Shown piece after piece: positions 6,921 through 13,813 of a stretch of 17,365 nt of DNA. This DNA is from Methanobacteriota archaeon. GTDB lineage: Archaea > Thermoplasmatota > Poseidoniia > Poseidoniales > Poseidoniaceae. Below the pieces are notes generated by a model. It did no database searches. It was not told where the DNA came from and was given only the letters and a program-made list of their open reading frames with translations. The position numbers were made by a program, and so were the translations under genes. Position 1 is the first letter of the stretch; every line of letters starts with the position of its first letter. Where the stretch lies: assembly GCA_002719475.1 (NCBI GenBank), contig PBHQ01000003.1, forward strand, positions 4,869 to 22,233, read 5' to 3'.

Positions 6921-7676
6921 TCATAAGTAGAAATTTCTTGTAGGGCCAACAGCCCCCTCTCCAACGAATGGATTGTTCCTTCTCTCTTCACCAATCGTGG
7001 TCAGAGGACCATGTCCTGGATAGACCACCGTATCATCATCCAAAGTGAACAATTGTTCTTCGATGCTCTTCTTCAGCAAAGGCCAATCTCCTCCCGAATT
7101 TGGAATATCAGTTCTTCCAACACCTCCGGCGAATAGAACATCTCCGACAAAGGCATGGTCTGGCTCTCCTTCTGGAGTTCGCAAAATCAAGCAGACGCTG
7201 CCAAGTGAATGACCGGGAGCATGTCTAACCTCAAAGCGTAGATTTCCAAAAGTCAATTCATCTCCATGCTCAAATGTCTTGGTAGGCGTTGCAGGTTCAG
7301 GAACTTGCAATCTCCAACGAGCAGCAGATTGTTTGGCAGTCGATTGAAGGAAGTGGTCTCCTTCGTGCAGATACCATTCAACCTTGTATCTATCCAGCAA
7401 TGGGGGAATGGCTCCAGAATGGTCGAAGTGTGCGTGGGTGTTGAGCAGTACAACCACACTTTTCTCGATTTCAAGTTCTGGCATGTTTGATTCATCAGGA
7501 CCATCACCTTTGGCCTCTTCAATCCAATCGATTAAGCGCGATGCTTCATCACCTCCGTCGATGATGATTGTATCTCCTGTTTCCAGACAAGTGACTACAC
7601 TACAACGCATCTGTAAGGGGCCAACGAAGAATCCCTCAATCAGTGCGGACATGACACTCGCAAGTGCTTTGCTCAT
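6921..7676 (-). CDS. Metallo-beta-lactamase fold hydrolase, glyoxalase II / YcbL-like
   Basis: A 251-residue MBL-fold protein with every metal ligand: NTHAHFDHSG (His81, His83, Asp85, His86), APGHS (His156), GDVLFAGG (Asp179) and YPGHGP (His222). The segment GRTDIP after the metal aspartate and the ending TIGEERRNNPF are typical of the single-domain glyoxalase II/YcbL subgroup, which hydrolyses thioesters such as S-lactoylglutathione. Archaea usually lack glutathione, so the substrate here may be another thioester. Its ATG overlaps the stop codon of the propeller-PKD gene (ATGA, 7673-7676), so translation of the two is probably coupled. Met9 (7652) gives a start closer to typical relatives. 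It ends tail-to-tail with the tRNA-Gln, 38 bases away. Confidence 0.9.
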   Translation of the reverse strand: MSKALASVMSALIEGFFVGPLQMRCSVVTCLETGDTIIIDGGDEASRLIDWIEEAKGDGPDESNMPELEIEKSVVVLLNTHAHFDHSGAIPPLLDRYKVEWYLHEGDHFLQSTAKQSAARWRLQVPEPATPTKTFEHGDELTFGNLRFEVRHAPGHSLGSVCLILRTPEGEPDHAFVGDVLFAGGVGRTDIPNSGGDWPLLKKSIEEQLFTLDDDTVVYPGHGPLTTIGEERRNNPFVGEGAVGPTRNFYL

Positions 7677-9259
7677 TCAACAACTACGGTCGTTGAGTCT
7701 GTGGTTGTTGCCCCATCGTTATCCTTGACAGTCAATTCAAAGTGGTGAGTGCCCTTTGGTAGTTTGACCTTCAGTTTGGCACTTTCCCCGATGGTGTTTC
7801 CAGTTCGATCTTTCCAAGACCATTCCACAACCGTCCCATCAGGATCGAATGAACCGCTTCCATCCAAGAGGACTACTGCAGAACCATCATCTTCTGAGGA
7901 AACCTTCTGGTCCTCTCCTGCATTGGATACCGGTGGAATGTTAGCAGCTTTTGTTTCAGCCTCAAGTCCTGATAACAGGTCGTTTGCGGAGATATCATCT
8001 CCTGCCATTTCTTCGATGTCGATTTCACCGCTCAGCATGGACAATAGATTGGATTGAGATTCAGCTACCCCTCCTTCTTCCATTTGTTTTCGCTCTTCAT
8101 CGGTCAACAGGTCTGCAATTGCAGACAAGTCATCAGAATAGATGTCTTCACTTGGCCCTTCTTGAACTTCACCTCCCATGTCGAGGTCGGTTGTCCAAGG
8201 GTCATCTTGGACGTTTATCTCCATCTCTCTAGGCTCAGCGTTGGCATCGATAATGAGAATCGGTTCAGATTCGGTGTAATCGTTTTGGTCTTCTCCACCA
8301 AGAGCGATTTTGTTTCCATCGGAATCCACGGCTAAATGTTCTACGATTCCCGCATGTTCAATCTGCCAAGCTGGTTCGCCATCCATGTCTTTGTCAGAAA
8401 TTCTATAGAGATGGAACCAACTAGCAACCAACAAGTCATCACCGATGGTAGCAAGTCTTTGGATGGCGTAGGATGATTGCCAAATTTGTTCTGGTTCTGA
8501 GCCGATTACTGCCTTGAGAATACGGCCATCGAATTGACTGAGCCAACAGCCATCTGAATGTACTGCGATACCAGTGCATCTCGCTGATAATTCTGCAGTA
8601 TGGGTCTTGTTTCCTAGAGGGCTCCACCATTCCGCCTCTAGTTCATTTTCATCATTTGCCGCTAATCCAAGTGTTTCTTTGGCTATGACTAGATGCCCAT
8701 CCGATTGGAATCCAATAGCGGTAACCCTCTCGGCGGAGTTGGAACTTGGCTTTCTCTGAAATCTAGTTTCTCCGGTTCGGTCGATGACGGTGACAACTCC
8801 TTCATCATCTGCCACTGCAACAGTTCGACCTACTCTGTCAACGGCCACCAAATTCAATTCACTACCTGAATAGTGGTGCAGACTTCGGCCATGAATATCG
8901 AGAAGGTGGAGTGACCTGCTGCCATCGATTAATGCGATCAGGCCACCGCTTACAGAGACATTTAGCAGGTCACATCCACCTGCTACTTCATGTGTCCACA
9001 GAACTTCTCCATCGGTTGAGACCATGTGCAGGTCAGCGTCGGACATTCCCAAGACAAAACGATTCTTTGAAAGTGGTTCAATGGGGCCGGGTGCTCCATT
9101 CAATTCGAGTTGCTTTGGTTTACTGCCATCTGATTCAGCAATGTGAAATGAACCTTCGATTTCGCCCCATGCAAGATATTCTCCATCGCCCGAGAATGCC
9201 AAATCAGAAAGCAGAGTTGAAGTCTCTATGGTCGCAAGTGGGTCGATGACCATCGGCAT
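7673..9259 (-). CDS. Beta-propeller (WD40/PQQ-like) protein with acidic linker and C-terminal PKD domain
   Basis: This 528-residue protein has three regions. Residues 1-345 are a row of beta-strand repeats with blade-like phrases (AFSGDGEYLAWGE, HMVSTDGEVLWTH, VVTVIDRTGETRF, LAVDSDGNKIALGG), best read as a 6-7 bladed propeller. Residues 350-440 are a strongly acidic, serine-rich and probably disordered or helical linker. Residues 442-528 form a PKD domain with PPVSNAGEDQ, LLDGSGSFDPDG, EWSW and LTVKDNDGATTTDS. PKD domains are generally extracellular, yet there is no signal peptide or membrane helix from this start; Met3 (9253) does not change that. The gene lies 31 bases after the ThiI-like gene and overlaps the MBL gene by 4 bases. 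Function unknown; a binding scaffold is inferred. Relatives of the N-terminal part may be annotated only as WD40-like. Confidence 0.82.
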   Translation of the reverse strand: MPMVIDPLATIETSTLLSDLAFSGDGEYLAWGEIEGSFHIAESDGSKPKQLELNGAPGPIEPLSKNRFVLGMSDADLHMVSTDGEVLWTHEVAGGCDLLNVSVSGGLIALIDGSRSLHLLDIHGRSLHHYSGSELNLVAVDRVGRTVAVADDEGVVTVIDRTGETRFQRKPSSNSAERVTAIGFQSDGHLVIAKETLGLAANDENELEAEWWSPLGNKTHTAELSARCTGIAVHSDGCWLSQFDGRILKAVIGSEPEQIWQSSYAIQRLATIGDDLLVASWFHLYRISDKDMDGEPAWQIEHAGIVEHLAVDSDGNKIALGGEDQNDYTESEPILIIDANAEPREMEINVQDDPWTTDLDMGGEVQEGPSEDIYSDDLSAIADLLTDEERKQMEEGGVAESQSNLLSMLSGEIDIEEMAGDDISANDLLSGLEAETKAANIPPVSNAGEDQKVSSEDDGSAVVLLDGSGSFDPDGTVVEWSWKDRTGNTIGESAKLKVKLPKGTHHFELTVKDNDGATTTDSTTVVVE

Positions 9260-9290
9260 GCTATCATCCCTTACACAACGACATTGTTCT

Positions 9291-10235
9291 TCATGTTATC
9301 CACGACATCAAGTTTGGGTTTCCGGCATGCCCCCACGGTTTTGAAGCAGGGTCCAGCAGATGTTCAAGTAGAGCGCTTTTCTCTACCTCATTCCATCCAT
9401 GAGTAGCGTCCAATTCAACGGCAGGAGTAATTCTATCCCGGTCTATTCGAATCAATTCTTCCGCTTCATCTCTCATTATTCCAATGAATCCCCATGGTGT
9501 GCGTTTTCCTTGTCTTTTTCGTCTTGCAGCAGAAGGATTTCCTTTGCTGGCCTCAAGAATGCCGGGGTCCCACTCGTCGAGAATAGCCATCAATTCTTCA
9601 TCACATCCGGGCAAAGGGACGATTGCTGCACCTCTACGCATTACTTGCCATGCACTCAATAGTTGGTTTCGGTCGGTGATTTTTGCAATGACATTACCCT
9701 GTACGCCACATGGAAGGCCTCCCGGTCCGGGGATTCTATCTCCCATTAACCAAGCTTGAGAAGGATTCATGTGTACCTTTACTGTAATCTGTGGATTGCT
9801 GAGATCGACTTTCAGTTCGGGGTCCATCTGTAGCATATGATATCCAACTTCACCTGCGAATTCTTGACTGTTCCAATTCTGTTTAGCGCCACTTCTCTTG
9901 CAGCGAACTGCGAAGGTTCTGTACTCGCCTTTTTTCGGGTCTCTTTCAACTGCTGCTTTGGCGACAACTTCGGGGTTGAGTTGCATTGGTGAAATCGGGT
10001 CTGCCCCTACCAGTCCAAAGCATCTCCTGAAACTCTCCTCAACGCGTACAGGCTCAGCATGTGAGAATGCAAGCATCAGGCTTTCTTGTCGCTCAAAGCA
10101 TAGGTCCATGCCATTTCGAATAGCGGCTCTTTCCAGACTGCTTCTGAGTACCCTCTCAAAATTGCGTCTGACACGGGGAGATTTCAGCCCGAGTTCTCCA
10201 AAACGGAGTGCCCATGAACGTTGTTCAACAGCCAT
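9291..10235 (-). CDS. ThiI-like THUMP-domain protein lacking the PP-loop
   Basis: The first ~160 of 314 residues match the RNA-binding half of ThiI (tRNA 4-thiouridine synthase): an N-terminal ferredoxin-like domain beginning WALRFGELGLKSPRVRRNFE (8-27) and a THUMP domain (about 85-160) with YRTFAVRCKRSGAKQNW and ITVKVHM. The linker GPGGLPCGVQGNVI (170-183) is exactly what precedes the ATP pyrophosphatase in ThiI. Where ThiI has SGGIDS, this protein reads KITDRNQLLSAW (185-196), so the ATP-binding loop is gone. The following RRGAAIVPL still aligns to ThiI. The remaining ~105 residues are shorter than a full catalytic domain and show no recognisable catalytic cysteine. It may be a tRNA-binding partner or a repurposed enzyme. 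The start at 10235 puts the gene 19 bases after purF, with a weak GAGG seven bases before the ATG. The frame is open further upstream, but that part is antisense-like overlap with purF and is rejected. Confidence 0.82.
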   Translation of the reverse strand: MAVEQRSWALRFGELGLKSPRVRRNFERVLRSSLERAAIRNGMDLCFERQESLMLAFSHAEPVRVEESFRRCFGLVGADPISPMQLNPEVVAKAAVERDPKKGEYRTFAVRCKRSGAKQNWNSQEFAGEVGYHMLQMDPELKVDLSNPQITVKVHMNPSQAWLMGDRIPGPGGLPCGVQGNVIAKITDRNQLLSAWQVMRRGAAIVPLPGCDEELMAILDEWDPGILEASKGNPSAARRKRQGKRTPWGFIGIMRDEAEELIRIDRDRITPAVELDATHGWNEVEKSALLEHLLDPASKPWGHAGNPNLMSWIT

Positions 10236-10254
10236 GCTGTTCCCTCTAGAGTCT

Positions 10255-11784
10255 TCACTCCTGATTGTGAATCTCAAGAATCTCGTCATCAATATGTCGC
10301 TTGGTCTTGGCGACATCATTTCGCTCATTTTCCAGAGTCTGAAGATAGACATCATCGATATCACCGGTGATATATTCTCCATTGAAGCATGAAGCATCGA
10401 AACTTGAGAGTCCAAGAGAACCATTTGAACAAGAGTCAATGAGGTCTTCAAGGGTCTGATAGATTAGCCAGTCTGCACCGATAGAGGCGCAAATTTCCTC
10501 CGTATTTTTGCCATGGGCAATATACTCACCTTTTGCTGGCATATCGATTCCGTATACGTTAGGATGGACTACGGGAGGAGCCGCACTGGCGAACAGGACC
10601 TTGGAGGCACCAGCATCTCTAGCCATCTGAACGATTTTGCGGCTTGTATTCCCTCTGACTATTGAGTCATCAACTAACAAGACGGTTTTTCCAGTGAACT
10701 CCTGAGGTATTGGGTTGAGTTTCTTACGAACTGAATCCTGACGAATCGTCTGTCCTGGCATGATGAAGGTTCGGCCTACGTATCGATTTTTCACGAAACC
10801 TTCTCGGAAGGGAATTCCCGCTTCATTTGCTAATTCCATTGCGGCAATTCTACCACTATCTGGAACTGGAATTACTACATCGATATCGCCTTGGTACTCA
10901 TCATTGATTCGTTTAGCCAATTTTCTTCCCATCTCCAATCTTGAAGCATGCACACTTATTCCATCAATAACTGAGTCAGGTCTGGCGAAATAGACTTGTT
11001 CAAAGATGCATGGATGATATTGAGGCTCCTCAGCGCATTGTTGAGAGAACATCTGACCTCCTGCGGCAATGAATACAGCTTCACCCGGAGCGATATCCTT
11101 GACATGTTCAAAGCCCAATGAGATCATTGCAACCGATTCGCTGGCGATTAACCACTCTTCTCTTCCATCATCTTCCACTCTGCGTCCAAGGCAAAGTGGG
11201 CGTATTCCATAGGGGTCTCTGAATCCTAGCAATCCATAGCCGCTAATCATCGCAACAACAGCATAACTTCCACTGGTTTCCTTGTGTACTCGGGATACTG
11301 CATTGAATATGGCATTGGTGTCTAGATATAGGTCCTTTTGGATGACCAATTTGCGCTCTTTGTGAAGTTCGTTGGCTAAAATATTCATCAATACTTCTGA
11401 ATCACTGGATGTGTTAAGGTGCCGTAAGTCATCCATCAACGATTTTCTCAAATCAGGAGCATTGGTTAGATTTCCGTTGTGAGCAAGACTGATTCCATAT
11501 GGTGAATTAGTGTAGAATGGTTGTGCTTCAGCACCAGATGAGGTGCCTGCGGTAGGATATCTGACATGTCCGATGCCCATGTGTCCTTCTAGCCTATCCA
11601 TGTGTCTTTGCCTGAACACATCCTTGACCAAACCATTGGCCTTTCGCTGGTATAGGTTGTCTCCATCAGAGGTCACAATTCCGGCTGCATCTTGGCCGCG
11701 GTGTTGTAACACGGTAAGCCCGTCATAGATTAACTGAGCCACCTTGGATTCCTCGGTGGCGACGATGCCGATTATGCCGCACAT
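10255..11784 (-). CDS. purF: Amidophosphoribosyltransferase (glutamine PRPP amidotransferase)
   Basis: PurF makes 5-phosphoribosylamine from PRPP and glutamine, the first committed step of purine synthesis, in the cytoplasm. The 509-residue protein starts MCGIIGIV, so Met removal exposes the nucleophile Cys2 with no propeptide; this fixes the start at 11784 although the frame is open to 12000. Glutaminase residues Arg74 or Arg75 region (GHVRYPT), HNGN (102-105) and SSDSE are present, and the PRPP loop is LLVDDSIVRGNTS (369-381). The C-terminal half follows the Escherichia coli pattern (HPNVYGIDMP, SCFNGEYITGDID). Of the four iron-sulfur cysteines of the Bacillus type, the PCFYGID one is Asn here and the double-cysteine motif is incomplete, so no cluster is expected. 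It is first in the minus-strand cluster leading to the ThiI-like gene and divergent from the nuclease gene (156-base gap). Confidence 0.96.
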   Translation of the reverse strand: MCGIIGIVATEESKVAQLIYDGLTVLQHRGQDAAGIVTSDGDNLYQRKANGLVKDVFRQRHMDRLEGHMGIGHVRYPTAGTSSGAEAQPFYTNSPYGISLAHNGNLTNAPDLRKSLMDDLRHLNTSSDSEVLMNILANELHKERKLVIQKDLYLDTNAIFNAVSRVHKETSGSYAVVAMISGYGLLGFRDPYGIRPLCLGRRVEDDGREEWLIASESVAMISLGFEHVKDIAPGEAVFIAAGGQMFSQQCAEEPQYHPCIFEQVYFARPDSVIDGISVHASRLEMGRKLAKRINDEYQGDIDVVIPVPDSGRIAAMELANEAGIPFREGFVKNRYVGRTFIMPGQTIRQDSVRKKLNPIPQEFTGKTVLLVDDSIVRGNTSRKIVQMARDAGASKVLFASAAPPVVHPNVYGIDMPAKGEYIAHGKNTEEICASIGADWLIYQTLEDLIDSCSNGSLGLSSFDASCFNGEYITGDIDDVYLQTLENERNDVAKTKRHIDDEILEIHNQE

Positions 11785-11940
11785 CGCTACTCCCGACCCA
11801 CCCTCTGCTCCGCCGGTTTTAGTCTTTGACTGGCCTCGGGGGGGAATCCATGGGCCGGCGCATTGATGATTAGTAGTGATTACAGGGCGTACATGCCAGT
11901 CGGAACTCCGCCATTGGGAGGCCCCGTAGGGCGCAGTAGA
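11785..11940. promoter_or_regulatory. Divergent promoter region between purF and the nuclease gene
   Basis: This 156-base gap separates two outward-facing genes. On the minus strand CAAAGACTAAAAC (about 11816-11828) resembles a BRE plus TATA element. It lies 32-39 bases before the purF ATG, implying a leader of about ten bases. No equally good box was found for the plus-strand nuclease. A run of seven Gs (11838-11844) and a short hairpin, GCCC-CGTA-GGGC (11921-11932), are present without known meaning. No PurR-like operator is recognised. Confidence 0.35.
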
Positions 11941-13803
11941 ATGCGCCTGTCTGCCAGCGGCTTGGTGACTTGGCAAAGGTGTCCAAGGCAATGGTTTCAT
12001 CGCAACAAACAGGGCCTTTCCGGTCCGGTAAATCCTGAGATGATTCTTGGAATCTTAGTTGAGGATGCATTGGTCGGTCTATTGATGGAAGATCCAGGTT
12101 ATCGTCCAATCGATTCACTACCAGGTTGGGTCTCATTCCACAAGGACATCACTGACAAGGTGCCGCATGAAGTTGTCGAGCCAGAATCATTGCAGGATAT
12201 TCGCGAATATCTCATGGCTAGAGTTGAAGCATCTGCCAGTTTAGTGATAGAAATGGGTGAGGAAAAATGGAGCAAAGCTCCATTCAAGATGGAGGGTCGT
12301 GAATGGTCAGAATTGACCACTGCTAGAGTGGGGGAATTACTCAGGGCGGGCATTGAGATGCAACTCGCAGAGGTAGAGGCATGCCATTCGTCAGGAGGAG
12401 GCCCTCATCTTGAATCGTGGAGAAGAAAAGGAGACCCACATCTAGTCTGTGCACCGCGTTGGTCAGAAGAAGCTAGGTTTCCTATTCCCGAGAAGGTACC
12501 CGGTAACTCACTGAAACTGGCTTTGTCTTCTGAGTCAGTAGAATCAACCGATATACAAGAAGGAGAAGCCACTTGGATGGAGGCTTGGATTATCGCTAGA
12601 CCATGGATGAAGGATCCTAGGGTATGGCAGCCTCAGCGCCTATACCATCCAGATGGCTGGGCTGCTGGAGAACTTGACATGCTCCATAGATGGTCGGGAA
12701 AGGCTGGATTGGTCGACATCAAATCAGGAGATGGAAGCAGCGGTTGGTCTCAGGGCCTTACCAGCCAATTACAATTCTATCAGTGGCTGTTCCTGCGTAC
12801 TCGTAATGAAGAGTCACTAATCACAGAAGTTAAGTCACTACAAGGTTGGTATCTCGGTTCTTCGAATATGGTAGAAATCCCACAGTGGAGTTATGATGAA
12901 CTTACAGAAAAGGATGGAGAGTTACATGAGATTTGGTCGAGAATGACTTATGCAGACGGGCAAAGACAGAATTGGCCTGAGGCCAAACCAAGTGAGTGGA
13001 AGGATGAGGGTCTACAGGGAACTTGCAAGAGATGCCACGCTCGTTTCATCTGCGATTCGGTTTCTGACGAATTGAAAGATCAGGGATTGTCCAATATATT
13101 GCCCCCTAGGATGTTGGGACTTGAGAGAGAAGAGGTGGTTCAGCGTTTGGTTCCTCGCGACCCAGCATCACCAATCTCAGAGATCCCAAACCGCCTAAAT
13201 GTTTCAGGTAAATTAGGTGGGAAGTGGGGCCCCATGTCCAATCACTTTGGTGAACCGGTTCATGGGGCAGTTTTGAGTAGCGGTTCACAAGCCAGCGTAG
13301 TATTGGAAGAAATGGCTCCCGGAACTTGCCTTCAACTGAGGGACATTATGGATGGTCCTTGGGTGGTCAAAAATGCCGCACCTGGCGTTTGGCGGGGTGC
13401 TGCAAGATTGTATCTAGATTCGCAAAGTTCCTTGATACCATTGGAGCAAGCGGAAGATATCGAGATTACAAGGATTGGTTTACTTCCGACAAGAGCCAAT
13501 GTCGATGGATTGGTTGTTTCTAGAAGAACTAGTCACGGGATGCGAATTGATGGTAAGCCCTGGACCATGGTGTCATTTCATCTCTGGGATGGTTGTGATG
13601 TCATTGAGAATGTGGTTTTTGGTTGGGGAATGACCGAGACCTTTGCCGACATTTCTGTTGGCGATAGAATCCTTGTAATTTCAGCGGAATTAGGTTGGCG
13701 TGCTGGGCTTCCACAACTTAGGATTTCTCCACAAGGAACAAGGATCGAGGTCAGGCAAAGAGATTGGCAACTTTCTGAAGACATGCCGGCTTCTTTCAGG
13801 TAA
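11941..13803 (+). CDS. RecB/Cas4-type PD-(D/E)XK nuclease with probable 4Fe-4S cluster and C-terminal OB-like domain
   Basis: A 620-residue protein. The N-terminus reads MRLSASGLVTWQRCPRQWFH with Cys14, then GILVEDAL (motif I-like). The nuclease core shows GELDML (Asp246), GLVDIKSGDG (Asp259, Lys261) and QLQFYQW (Gln276, Tyr280), the RecB-family motifs II, III and QxxxY. TCKRCHARFIC follows (Cys362, Cys365, Cys371). One N-terminal cysteine plus a C-terminal CX2CX5C is the iron-sulfur arrangement of Cas4, AddB and Dna2. Residues 420-620 are extra; the last ~80 (WTMVSFHLWDG to RISPQGTRIEV) have the strand pattern of an OB fold. There is no helicase domain and no CRISPR nearby, so a DNA repair or replication nuclease is inferred, perhaps working with a separate helicase. 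The start at 11941 was chosen because the conserved N-terminus begins there; the frame is open to 11863. It converges on the large LamG gene with a 10-base gap. Confidence 0.85.
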   Translation: MRLSASGLVTWQRCPRQWFHRNKQGLSGPVNPEMILGILVEDALVGLLMEDPGYRPIDSLPGWVSFHKDITDKVPHEVVEPESLQDIREYLMARVEASASLVIEMGEEKWSKAPFKMEGREWSELTTARVGELLRAGIEMQLAEVEACHSSGGGPHLESWRRKGDPHLVCAPRWSEEARFPIPEKVPGNSLKLALSSESVESTDIQEGEATWMEAWIIARPWMKDPRVWQPQRLYHPDGWAAGELDMLHRWSGKAGLVDIKSGDGSSGWSQGLTSQLQFYQWLFLRTRNEESLITEVKSLQGWYLGSSNMVEIPQWSYDELTEKDGELHEIWSRMTYADGQRQNWPEAKPSEWKDEGLQGTCKRCHARFICDSVSDELKDQGLSNILPPRMLGLEREEVVQRLVPRDPASPISEIPNRLNVSGKLGGKWGPMSNHFGEPVHGAVLSSGSQASVVLEEMAPGTCLQLRDIMDGPWVVKNAAPGVWRGAARLYLDSQSSLIPLEQAEDIEITRIGLLPTRANVDGLVVSRRTSHGMRIDGKPWTMVSFHLWDGCDVIENVVFGWGMTETFADISVGDRILVISAELGWRAGLPQLRISPQGTRIEVRQRDWQLSEDMPASFR

Positions 13804-13813
13804 GTTTGTTTAA

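Noticed and set aside
9291..10235. Pseudogene of thiI
   Set aside because: The frame is intact, the RNA-binding half is well conserved, and the linker and surrounding strands are kept; a functional shift is more likely than decay.
10236..10451. 72-residue N-terminal extension of the ThiI-like protein
   Set aside because: It overlaps the purF coding sequence on the same strand in another frame and has no ThiI similarity.
11785..12000. 72-residue N-terminal extension of PurF
   Set aside because: The nucleophile must be the second residue, as in MCGIIG at 11784; the extension is out of character and overlaps the divergent nuclease gene.
11941..13803. Cas4 and a CRISPR-Cas locus
   Set aside because: The cysteine and nuclease motifs resemble Cas4, but the protein is about 620 residues with an OB-like extension, and there is no CRISPR array or other cas gene in the window.
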